Source: an uncultured Muribaculaceae bacterium
GTDB taxonomy: Bacteria; Bacteroidota; Bacteroidia; Bacteroidales; Muribaculaceae
DNA length: 64,000 nt
Assembly: GCA_944321715.1 (NCBI GenBank)
Contig: CALUMJ010000004.1
Location: forward strand, 47,456-111,455
Direction: 5' to 3'
Shown: one piece after another, positions 17,008-24,895 of the stretch
How the letters are laid out: every line of letters starts with the position of its first letter
Position numbering within the stretch: the stretch's first letter is position 1
Translations under genes and position numbers: made by a program
Notes under the pieces: generated by a model
What the model was told of the DNA's origin: nothing
Databases searched by the model: none
The model's input: the letters and a program-made list of their open reading frames with translations, nothing else

Positions 17008-18284
17008 AAGTGCATGTTGAAAACATCGGTTGTTTTAAGAACCTCGTAGATTGCGAGCGTTTGCTTTATGCGATTGAACAAATGGGAATTGAGATTTCGT
17101 TCGGCAAGTTGCACGATTCTGCCGACATTGCCATCATCAATACTTGTGGTTTTATCAATGATGCAGAAACAGGTTCGATTGCGCTCATTACACGTTATGC
17201 CGCACTGAAAAGGGAAGGAACCATCTCCCAATTATGGGTAATGGGGTGTTATGGGCAAAAAATGGGTGAGAAATTGGCTACGATGATACCTGAAATTGAC
17301 AAGGTATTTGGCAACTTCAACTGGAATGAAATTCTGGTCAGGATAGGCTTGGTCGATGCTATCGGCGTGCAACGGCATATAACAACTCCCCCGCATTATG
17401 CCTACTTGAAAATTTCGGAAGGTTGCAGCAGGCCTTGTGCTTATTGTATCAAACCTGTCTTGAACGGTCCATTGAGGTCTGTTCCCATGGAACGATTGAT
17501 AGAGGAAGTGAAATGGCTTGTCGGTCAAGGTGTATGTGAATTACAGTTGGTGGCACAAAATCTTACGGACTATGGACTTGACTTGTACGGGGATAAGAAA
17601 ATAGCCGAACTTGTGGAGCGTGTTGCTGACATTCCGGGTGTTGAATGGATTAGGCTACATTATGCTTATCCTATAGGATTTCCTACTCGGTTGCTCGATG
17701 TAATGAGAGAGAGGAGCAACGTATGCAAGTATCTCGACATGGCATTGCAGCATTGTAATGCAAAAATACTCAGGCTTATGCGCAGGAGTATGTCGAAAGA
17801 AAGTCTTGCCACTCTGCTCGCAAAAATTCGCAACAGCGTCCCGGGTATCTATTTGAGGACGACTCTCATGGTTGGATTTCCGGGAGAAACCGACGAGATG
17901 TTTGAAGAACTGTGTGCATTTGTCAAAGAACAGAAATTTGAACGGATGGGTGTTTTTTGTTATTCTGCCCAGCAAGGTTCTTACAGTCATAGTAACTATG
18001 TAGATACAGTACCCGAAAATGTAAAGGTATCAAGGGCTTTCACGCTCATGGATATACAAAAAGAATATTACCAATCGCTTAATTCCTCTCTTGTGGGGCG
18101 TGTCCAAAAGGTTATTGTGGATTGTTGCCAAGATGGCAAGTACCACTGTCGCACTGAACACAGTACACCTATGGCCGACCCTAAAATCATAGTTGACAGT
18201 AGTCGCCCATTGAAAAGTGGTTCTTTCCAGATGGTGCGGATTACTGAAGCTGTCGGTAAGGATATGAGAGGTGTTGCCCTATAA
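17004..18284 (+). CDS. RimO-like radical SAM methylthiotransferase homologue (enzyme 2 of 3)
   Basis: 426 residues from the ATG at 17004. Auxiliary-cluster Cys lie in ENIGCFKN, INTCGFIND and VMGCYGQK; the radical-SAM motif is C141-x3-C145-x2-C148 (EGCSRPCAYC). Segments such as WIRLHYAYPIGFPTRLLDVM, ALQHCNAKILRLMRRSMSK and TTLMVGFPGETDE read like RimO, the enzyme that methylthiolates an Asp of ribosomal protein S12. A C-terminal TRAM domain is present. RimO is the one MTTase known to act on protein, and the candidate precursor core contains two Asp, so an Asp target is attractive. This could also be the genome's only RimO, but its operon position argues against that. Confidence 0.87.
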   Translation: MKVHVENIGCFKNLVDCERLLYAIEQMGIEISFGKLHDSADIAIINTCGFINDAETGSIALITRYAALKREGTISQLWVMGCYGQKMGEKLATMIPEIDKVFGNFNWNEILVRIGLVDAIGVQRHITTPPHYAYLKISEGCSRPCAYCIKPVLNGPLRSVPMERLIEEVKWLVGQGVCELQLVAQNLTDYGLDLYGDKKIAELVERVADIPGVEWIRLHYAYPIGFPTRLLDVMRERSNVCKYLDMALQHCNAKILRLMRRSMSKESLATLLAKIRNSVPGIYLRTTLMVGFPGETDEMFEELCAFVKEQKFERMGVFCYSAQQGSYSHSNYVDTVPENVKVSRAFTLMDIQKEYYQSLNSSLVGRVQKVIVDCCQDGKYHCRTEHSTPMADPKIIVDSSRPLKSGSFQMVRITEAVGKDMRGVAL

Positions 18285-18295
18285 ACCAGCAAAGT

Positions 18296-19576
18296 ATGAA
18301 CATATTTTCAAAGAACAATATAGCACTGCTACCTAAGCCTGGTTCTCCAGATATAATTGTATATCTGCCATTTGCAGGATATGCAACGGTAGTAGATTTG
18401 GCGGAATTGTCATGCCTGGAGTCGGCCATTTCGGAAACAAGTAGGAGCCATATTTCTCCTCATTTGGCAGAAATTATCGGAAAGCTGAACAAGGACACTG
18501 TGCATTTGCGTGAAACACCTCGCACGGTCGATGGGATGCGTAGTTTGATGTTGCTCCCTAATAACAAATGCAATTTCAAGTGTTCATATTGTTATTCGGC
18601 CAAAGGACGGACAAATGGCGAAATATCCCCGGGCATACTGAAATCGGGCCTTGCTTATTTCCTTAATCCTCAAAGGGCGAACAATGAACGGCTGTCCATC
18701 TCGGTATTGGGCGGAGGCGAGCCGTTATTGTCGTGGAAGATACTTAGGCCCGCTCTTGAATATGCTCTATCAATGAGCGCAAAGCGAACAAAAGCATGTC
18801 CGATTTCTCTTGTCACAAATGGGTCGATATACTCGGATGAAATTGCATCGTTTTGCATCAATAACAATATAAGCATAAGTGTCTCGTTCGATATTTTGCC
18901 GGATGTGCAGGATATGCAACGCGGGCATTGGAAAGAGGTGTCGGACAATATTAATCGTTTTGCAGAAGCTGGCATTGATGTGGCTCTCAATACGGTCATC
19001 AGCGACAGGAATGTTGCGAGAATGGTTGAAATGGTAGAGCATCTTCTTATTCATAACCATTTGGTAAAGAAGGTTTCGTTTAAAACATTGATTGCCAAAA
19101 ATTATTTCCAGGACATTGAAAGCCGTTGCAAATACTACGAATCTTTTATTTCAAATTTTTTCAAAGCAAAGAAAGTGGCCGACAAGCATGGCATTTGGCT
19201 TACTTGCTCTTATATGAACACTTGCATAACCCTTACAGACCGTTACTGCCACGGGAAATTTGTCATTACCGCCGATGGAGATATTTCTGTATGCCACACG
19301 GTCGGTTCGAAGCACGACGACTTATACGACCAGTTTGTATTCGGGCATATAGATGAATTGACCGGGCAGGTCACTATCGATGATAACAAACTTTCCAAAA
19401 TACTCCGGCATGACGTTTACCACAATGCTTCATGTGAAGACTGTCCTGCTCGTTGGCATTGCGCTGGCGGTTGTTATGCCGACCATTTCCATATCGACAA
19501 GAAGGAACATGAAGCTTATTGCGAATCCATGCGGCATTTCCTCGCATATTATCTAATCTATAAATACAAATTATGA
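18296..19576 (+). CDS. Radical SAM/SPASM peptide maturase 2
   Basis: 426 residues. The radical-SAM motif is C92-x3-C96-x2-C99 (NKCNFKCSYCYS). LGGGEPLLSW is the GGE motif. The C-terminal SPASM part has YCHGKFVIT, CHTVGS and CEDCPARWHCAGGCYADHF. It is only distantly similar to maturase 1, and its N-terminal 75 residues are of a different kind, so it probably performs a second, distinct modification or recognises a different part of the peptide. It starts 11 bp after the RimO-like gene and overlaps the next by ATGA. Substrate and chemistry are inferred from the neighbourhood only. Confidence 0.88.
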   Translation: MNIFSKNNIALLPKPGSPDIIVYLPFAGYATVVDLAELSCLESAISETSRSHISPHLAEIIGKLNKDTVHLRETPRTVDGMRSLMLLPNNKCNFKCSYCYSAKGRTNGEISPGILKSGLAYFLNPQRANNERLSISVLGGGEPLLSWKILRPALEYALSMSAKRTKACPISLVTNGSIYSDEIASFCINNNISISVSFDILPDVQDMQRGHWKEVSDNINRFAEAGIDVALNTVISDRNVARMVEMVEHLLIHNHLVKKVSFKTLIAKNYFQDIESRCKYYESFISNFFKAKKVADKHGIWLTCSYMNTCITLTDRYCHGKFVITADGDISVCHTVGSKHDDLYDQFVFGHIDELTGQVTIDDNKLSKILRHDVYHNASCEDCPARWHCAGGCYADHFHIDKKEHEAYCESMRHFLAYYLIYKYKL

Positions 19577-20820
19577 AGACCGTATATATCAACAGTAACG
19601 GGTGTGCCGTATTGAAGCATGAAACAGAACGTATAGCTCGGTATTTCAAGTTGAACGGGTGGGTGTTGGCAAAGGGGCCCGAAAGCTCGGACGTGGTGGT
19701 TATGACCTGTTGCGGGGTAACACATAATGAGGAGGACGAGGCCATAGAGATGCTAAGGCAATTGGAAAATGTCCGCGCAAAAGATAGCCAAATCATAGTG
19801 TCGGGGTGTATGCCAGCATTTGCCAAAGACAGGGTCCTTGGCGTTTCGCCCAATGCCACCATATTGAAGTATGCCGAGCTTCCATGCCTTGATGGCATAA
19901 TTATGGCAGATACTCCATTCGAGTCGGTTTATTATAATGCACATCCCATGCTTGAAACTGAGGATAGCTCGGTGTGCGACAAGGATAAAGACCTGAGTGT
20001 GATGCGCGGAATAGACCGATTGTGTGGCGGCAGCGAATGTGAGCGGGCGTGGAATATATCGACATTGCGCAAATATATGTGGGATGATAGCCTAACATTC
20101 CAGATAAAAGTATCATACGGATGCCCCGGCAATTGCAGTTATTGCGCCACCAAATTGGGTATAGGGGAGTTCAGGAGTGTCGATAAAGATTTTGTAATAA
20201 AGCAATTTGTCGAGGGATTGGACAAGGGGTACACTTATTTTATGCTTATGGGGGATGAAATAGGAGCTTATGGGCGTGACATAAATACGTCGTTGCCCGA
20301 TTTGCTTCAGCAGATGTATGATTTGTCGAATGGGAAAGCCGTCATTTCCATCCGGTACATCCATCCTGACATATTGGTCAATTTGTATGACAGGTTGAAA
20401 AAGTTTTTTGCTACAGGATTTGTTAATTACTTCTGTTGTGCCATACAGTCGGCAAGTCCTGCGGTATTAAAACGCATGAACAGGAATCCGGATATAGAAC
20501 CGTTCATACGTTGCATGGAGGATATGAATAGGAATAAGTACCCGGTTAGCAAGCATACACAAATCATCGTAGGCTTTCCGGGGGAGACATCTGAAGATGT
20601 GCTCTTGACAATGGATGCTATTCGCCGTTGCAAGTTCGAGCATATCAACATTAATCTGTTTAGTCCTCGTCGCCACACGGCAGCGTGGAGCATGGAAGAG
20701 ACCGTGACTCAAGAAGAAAAAATGTTTAGGGCAGGACTTATTAGATATTCCTTGAATTTATACAAGAAAGCATTGTTGTATGATGCGATTAAAAGCTCCA
20801 TGCTGGGCGCGGCAAAATGA
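19573..20820 (+). CDS. Divergent methylthiotransferase-like radical SAM enzyme lacking TRAM (enzyme 3 of 3)
   Basis: 415 residues beginning MKTVYINSNGCAVLKHETER. The three N-terminal Cys of the MTTase fold are kept (NSNGCAVL, MTCCGVTHN, VSGCMPAF), as is the radical-SAM motif C184-x3-C188-x2-C191 (YGCPGNCSYC). SASPAVLKRMNRNPD and IIVGFPGETSEDV are MTTase blocks. About 60 extra residues lie between the two Cys sets. The protein ends about where the TRAM domain of the other two would begin (KALLYDAIKSSMLG). Loss of this RNA/substrate-binding domain suggests a substrate unlike tRNA. It starts inside the SPASM gene by ATGA and is followed 18 bp later by the S9-type peptidase gene. Confidence 0.82.
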   Translation: MKTVYINSNGCAVLKHETERIARYFKLNGWVLAKGPESSDVVVMTCCGVTHNEEDEAIEMLRQLENVRAKDSQIIVSGCMPAFAKDRVLGVSPNATILKYAELPCLDGIIMADTPFESVYYNAHPMLETEDSSVCDKDKDLSVMRGIDRLCGGSECERAWNISTLRKYMWDDSLTFQIKVSYGCPGNCSYCATKLGIGEFRSVDKDFVIKQFVEGLDKGYTYFMLMGDEIGAYGRDINTSLPDLLQQMYDLSNGKAVISIRYIHPDILVNLYDRLKKFFATGFVNYFCCAIQSASPAVLKRMNRNPDIEPFIRCMEDMNRNKYPVSKHTQIIVGFPGETSEDVLLTMDAIRRCKFEHININLFSPRRHTAAWSMEETVTQEEKMFRAGLIRYSLNLYKKALLYDAIKSSMLGAAK

Positions 20821-20838
20821 AACGGTTTTCTCCAAACA

Positions 20839-21858
20839 ATGAAAAAGCGGATATTCATAGAGAGCGGTTGCAGCGATGGTGTAAGAAACGAGGTGTTTAA
20901 ATATGATTACACATCTTCGATGGATAAATACATGCGCAGGGATGAATATGGCTTCTGGCATTCTTGTGGAGTGGGTATATCTTTGGAACAGGAAACATTG
21001 TGCCGTGTGTTTTACAAAAAAGGGTGGTCGGATATCGGAACCGAATATGCGCTTCCCGCAATCCAAAATAAAGCGATTGTTCAAATCAGGGAACAGGTGA
21101 ACGACCGTGGGCTTGAAGTGGTTATTATCCATGAGAAGCCCGAGAGAGCCCCGGCAATCGTGATTTGTCTTGGAGGTCCTATAATCCCTGTGCCCGATTT
21201 CATGGCTGCGGGTTCTATATATAGTCATTTTATTCAGCAAGGTTACGCCTTGGTCGTTCCACTGCGGCGAGGCGTGTCGGAGATTAACATGGAATGGGAA
21301 CGAGCATTGGACGGCCATTATGGAGAATATGACGTAGAAGATACCATCGAAGCGACAGATTTTGTATTAGCCAGCCATGCAGATTGGATTGATGCAGAAA
21401 ATGTTTTCCTTTATGGGGGAAGTTATGGTGGGTATGTGGCGGAACTGATTGCAGGAAAGGCAAACTCAAATAAAAGATATAAAGCAATCATTGCTCATTG
21501 TGGAGTATATGACATGGCGGCTTATCCGTGGCATAACCAGGGCATACCCGAAGAGACGATGGACACATACGGCAAAACGCACGACAAGTCCTTGTATGCG
21601 CATCGAGTAAAGGGAATTTCTCCCAAGACATATATTTCCAACTGGAATGTGCCCGTATTGCTGGTACATCATTTAAACGACACGACGACATGGGTCGGGC
21701 AATCGGTAGCGGCATATAATGATGCCTTGAAATTAAACAAGCAGGTAGCCTTGCTTGTTGTACGCGGCCCTCATACTTATGATATTCCCAATAAAGAGAT
21801 TTTGTTTCACGAATTAACCACGTTCTTTAATAAATGTTTGAAAATAAGATGTATATGA
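20839..21858 (+). CDS. S9-type (prolyl oligopeptidase-like) serine peptidase/alpha-beta hydrolase
   Basis: 339 residues. The nucleophile elbow GGSYGGYVAEL places Ser195. Asp281 (HHLNDTTTW) and His312 (RGPHTYD) complete a catalytic triad in the right order. There is no beta-propeller, only an N-terminal extension of about 100 residues, and no signal peptide, so it is cytoplasmic. In this operon it is a good candidate to cut the leader from the modified peptide; a role as an intracellular hydrolase is the alternative. It starts 18 bp after the third MTTase-like gene, and its stop overlaps the M42 peptidase start. Confidence 0.85.
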   Translation: MKKRIFIESGCSDGVRNEVFKYDYTSSMDKYMRRDEYGFWHSCGVGISLEQETLCRVFYKKGWSDIGTEYALPAIQNKAIVQIREQVNDRGLEVVIIHEKPERAPAIVICLGGPIIPVPDFMAAGSIYSHFIQQGYALVVPLRRGVSEINMEWERALDGHYGEYDVEDTIEATDFVLASHADWIDAENVFLYGGSYGGYVAELIAGKANSNKRYKAIIAHCGVYDMAAYPWHNQGIPEETMDTYGKTHDKSLYAHRVKGISPKTYISNWNVPVLLVHHLNDTTTWVGQSVAAYNDALKLNKQVALLVVRGPHTYDIPNKEILFHELTTFFNKCLKIRCI

Positions 21859-22889
21859 ACAGCAATTTTTTGATGGCCTTGCTATCCACCCCTACGGTGT
21901 CGGGGTTTGAGGACGCAGGGTGCAAGATATATGAAAGCTATCTCAATGGGTACGTTGATGAATGCAAGAGGGATATTTTAGGGAACTCCTATGCAGTCCT
22001 CGATGCTCCCGAAGAATTTCCAATGGTCATGGTAGAAGCACATATCGATGAAATTGGTTTCCAAGTATTGTACATTGCCGATGACGGTCGTATTTACGTC
22101 CGCAAGAATGGTGGGATAGACATGCAGTGCATACCGGGAAGCAGGGTCGTGATATACGGGAATTCGGGGGAGGTGCATGGCGTTATCGGGAAAACCCCGG
22201 TTCACCTGCAAAATGGCCAGGAAAGGGAGAAAACCCCGGAATTATCGAACTTATGGATAGATACAGGGCTTGAAGCCGAAGAGGTGAAAGGGAAAGTTAA
22301 TGTGGGAGATGTGGTGGCTTTGAAACAAGATGCGGAGATGATGGGCAAATACCGTGTAACATCGAAGGCATTGGACGACAAAATCGGGGTTTATGTGGTG
22401 GCCGAGGTTATGAAACGGTTGGGAAATGAGCGGGACTCGCTTCGATGCAAAGTTCAAGGTGTCGCCACCGTGCAGGAGGAAGTCGGTTGCAGGGGAGCTT
22501 TGGCAAGTGGATATACTATTATGCCCGATGTCAGTATTAGCATTGATGTGGATTTTGCAACAGACGTTCCCGGTTGTTCCAAAATGAAATACGGTGACAT
22601 CCGTTTAGGTCAAGGAGTAGTCGTTGCATGCTGCCTGGATAGTGATATGCGCATCGTGGAACAACTACGAGGAATAGCATCCGAAAAGTCAATTCCTATA
22701 CAATATTCTGCGCGTCCTTATGCGACAGGAGGGACGAATGCGTCAAGGATTCGCACTATCCGAAAAGGTGTACGCACTGTTTTGTTGGGTATTCCATGCC
22801 GGTATATGCATACACCGGTCGAGGTGTGTGATATGCGCGATGTTGAGGCAGCAATATCCTTGATTACCGAATATGTCAAATCGATATAA
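21849..22889 (+). CDS. M42-family metallo-aminopeptidase
   Basis: About 346 residues from the ATG at 21849 (an upstream in-frame ATG at 21834 would add five). Metal ligands of the M42 fold are visible: His in VEAHIDEIGF, Asp in ALDDKIGVY, the catalytic Glu pair in TVQEEVGCRG, Asp in SIDVDFATD and His in CRYMHTPVE. TGGTNASRIR is also typical. M42 enzymes are dodecameric cytoplasmic aminopeptidases. As the last gene of the operon it may trim the N-terminus of the core after the serine peptidase has cut. It overlaps the peptidase gene by ten bases. Confidence 0.88.
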   Translation: MYMNSNFLMALLSTPTVSGFEDAGCKIYESYLNGYVDECKRDILGNSYAVLDAPEEFPMVMVEAHIDEIGFQVLYIADDGRIYVRKNGGIDMQCIPGSRVVIYGNSGEVHGVIGKTPVHLQNGQEREKTPELSNLWIDTGLEAEEVKGKVNVGDVVALKQDAEMMGKYRVTSKALDDKIGVYVVAEVMKRLGNERDSLRCKVQGVATVQEEVGCRGALASGYTIMPDVSISIDVDFATDVPGCSKMKYGDIRLGQGVVVACCLDSDMRIVEQLRGIASEKSIPIQYSARPYATGGTNASRIRTIRKGVRTVLLGIPCRYMHTPVEVCDMRDVEAAISLITEYVKSI

Positions 22890-22903
22890 GCGAGGCAAGT
22901 TTA

Positions 22904-22914
22904 CCCCCCCCCCC
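22904..22914 (+). repeat. Run of eleven C
   Basis: A homopolymer of 11 C follows 14 nt after the last gene of the peptide locus, in the 86-bp gap before the convergent ATPase gene. Such tracts are unstable, but this one is outside any gene. Confidence 0.9.
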
Positions 22915-22975
22915 GAAAATAAAACCAGTGAACTTGCGCTTGGAAAAATGGTTGCATACTGCCGAACTTTGCAGT

Positions 22976-24301
22976 TTACATATCATCCATAGTGAGCAAT
23001 CTGCTCTCAATCTCATAGTTGAACAAAACCTTCTTGCGGAGAGCTTCCACCTTTTGCGCGAACAATTCCGGCTTGAAGTTTTTGGCTTGCCGTTTTACTT
23101 CAGCCACCAGCGCACGCTTGTCTTCCGCATACAACCCTATGATGTCGATTTCATGCTGCTCTTTATTGTTTTTCCCCTGCCACCAAGAACCTATTTCGGC
23201 AAAATCCTTGCTCTCCATCATCTGCTGGCGGAAATACATTTCCAGCGCGAGTCCGGAGAAAGTTGGATAATCATCCTTTATAATGTTTGCCAACCGCTCG
23301 TAGTTCTGTATCTCAATGTAGCTTTGATGCTTGATGAAATAACGGAACCAAAACCGCAGGAACATATCCGATACCTCATAACGGACAGACTGTGAACTCT
23401 CTTTGGAAAGTATCGGACGCTTTTTCTTAACCAGATTATAATCCTCTTCCAACCGTTTCAGTTGTCCCCCCAAACTGATGCCGCCCAAAGCGGCCTCCAT
23501 TTCCGGCAATGTATTCCTACCATTGGATATGGCGGAGAGTATGGAGAAATAATTCCCGTATTTCTTGCCGAACTCCTGTATCAACAGTGCCTGGCCTTCA
23601 GTGAGGAAAGAAGACTCTGGCTGCAACATGAAATCGACCATGCTTTCCATATCCGTACAGCCGTTGTCCATGAATTGCTCAATATATTTTGGAACGCCGC
23701 CGGTGAAGGTGTATAACGCCAGCAAATCGTCTTTCGTGTACTCCGGTTTATGGTCTGCCAGTATTTCTTTCAATACGGGAGTCGTGAAGGGGAATAACTT
23801 CATGATGCTGTCTGCACGACCGTACAAGGGCTCTTTCGCATCTCTGAATATTCTGTTCATAAGCGTATAGACCGAGCCGCTGACAATCAGGTTCACATGG
23901 CTTACCTTGCGATACCTGTCCCAAGTGTCCTGCATCAGACTATATATTTCAGGATTGATATAGTAGAATTCCTGGAATTCATCAATGAGCAGGTTGAATT
24001 GCACCTGCTTTCCCAAATCCATCAGAAAACGGAACATTTCGCTGAAACTCGTAAAGACCGGAACATAAACATCCAATGACTGGCGCACTTCAGCGGTGAA
24101 GCGCATGCAAAGGTCGGCTTCATTGCTCCGGCTGACAAACAGATAAACGGTTGGCGTACCTTCACAGCTTTTGAAAATCAGGCTTGTTTTCCCAATCCGG
24201 CGCCTGCCGGTCAGTACGGTCATTTGCGAATGATTGGAAAAGGCAATCTGGCGGACTTTTTCCAATGCGGCAAGTTCTTTATCCCTGTTGTAAAACTTCA
24301 T
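22976..24301 (-). CDS. AAA-type ATPase with DUF234-like C-terminus
   Basis: 441 residues. Walker A is TGRRRIGKTSLI, Walker B LLIDEFQEF. A sensor-like segment VNLIVSGSVYTLM follows. The middle third carries a winged-helix-like part, and the C-terminal region (RFWFRYFIKHQSYIE, EIDIIGLYAEDKRALVAEVKR) is of the DUF234 type, with a nuclease-like E-x-D-I-x-G pattern. These ATPases are common as single genes in Bacteroidota and archaea; the function is unknown, and a defence or mobile-element link is often suspected. It faces the peptide operon tail to tail and is probably independent of it. Confidence 0.85.
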   Translation of the reverse strand: MKFYNRDKELAALEKVRQIAFSNHSQMTVLTGRRRIGKTSLIFKSCEGTPTVYLFVSRSNEADLCMRFTAEVRQSLDVYVPVFTSFSEMFRFLMDLGKQVQFNLLIDEFQEFYYINPEIYSLMQDTWDRYRKVSHVNLIVSGSVYTLMNRIFRDAKEPLYGRADSIMKLFPFTTPVLKEILADHKPEYTKDDLLALYTFTGGVPKYIEQFMDNGCTDMESMVDFMLQPESSFLTEGQALLIQEFGKKYGNYFSILSAISNGRNTLPEMEAALGGISLGGQLKRLEEDYNLVKKKRPILSKESSQSVRYEVSDMFLRFWFRYFIKHQSYIEIQNYERLANIIKDDYPTFSGLALEMYFRQQMMESKDFAEIGSWWQGKNNKEQHEIDIIGLYAEDKRALVAEVKRQAKNFKPELFAQKVEALRKKVLFNYEIESRLLTMDDM

Positions 24302-24634
24302 ATTTCTTATCTGTTATTACTTTTATATTGTTCGCCCGTAAAGTTTACGGTTGTAATATTTACGGCGGTAAACTTTACTGCGGTTACAAAAATAGCAATT
24401 CTATTTGAACAACAGACTATGAAAGCACTAAAAATACAGAGCAACCGCACCAAAATTTTATCGGTAGCCTAATTTATTGATAATCAAATGTTGTATTTTC
24501 TAATATTCGACAAGGTGTCCTAAAGATAGACATTGATTATCGGCATATTGATATTTTGATGCAGTTGCTCTGACCAAAAATAGGATTTTTTCAAATATTT
24601 CAGGCTGAATGTCAGCAGCTTTGTGCGAATAAAA
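24302..24634. other. Intergenic region, ATPase gene to tRNA-Lys
   Basis: Apart from the promoter/operator array at 24336-24394 I see no gene or RNA in this stretch of over 300 bases. Confidence 0.5.
24336..24394 (-). promoter_or_regulatory. Promoter and palindromic operator array of the ATPase gene
   Basis: On the minus strand the -7 box TATTTTTG (24394-24387) fits TAnnTTTG. Directly downstream, over the transcription start and leader, lie CCGTAAAGTTTACGG (24336-24350, a perfect palindrome around one base) and TTTACGG/CGGTAAA/CTTTAC half-sites at 24359-24378. GTAAAGTTTAC and GTAAACTTTAC form an 11-bp inverted pair. The position and symmetry are those of a repressor-binding array. Confidence 0.55.
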
Positions 24635-24664
24635 AGAGAGGTCTTCAGTAATGAAGACCTCTCT
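24635..24664 (-). terminator. Intrinsic terminator of tRNA-Lys
   Basis: A perfect 12-bp stem AGAGAGGTCTTC/GAAGACCTCTCT (24635-24646 and 24653-24664) has a 6-nt loop and is followed on the minus strand by a T-run. It begins two bases after the tRNA CCA end. Confidence 0.9.
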
Positions 24665-24665
24665 T

Positions 24666-24741
24666 TGGTGATCCGCTTGGGGCTCGAACCCAAGACCCCA
24701 TCCTTAAAAGGGATGTGCTCTACCAGCTGAGCTAGCGAATC
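24666..24741 (-). tRNA. tRNA-Lys (anticodon UUU)
   Basis: The minus strand folds as a full cloverleaf of 76 nt including encoded CCA. The acceptor stem GATTCGC/GCGGATC has one G-U pair. The D-arm is GCTC...GAGC, the anticodon loop CTTTTAA is closed by the stem CATCC/GGATG, and the T-arm loop is TTCGAGC. Anticodon TTT reads Lys AAA/AAG. It stands alone, with its own terminator. Confidence 0.97.
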
Positions 24742-24895
24742 TCCTTAAAAGCGATGCAAAGGTATGGTTTTTTGTTGAAACTGGCAAATGTTTTTGCGAA
24801 AATTTTTAAAACATTTTTCGATTTTGCTGTTTATTAGGGTGTTACGTGTGTACTTTTTTTGTCTGTTAACGAGCTTGCCAGCTTGGGTGGTGAAG

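Noticed and set aside
22976-24301. AAA ATPase as part of the peptide locus
   Set aside because: It is transcribed in the opposite direction from its own regulated promoter, with no sign of functional coupling.
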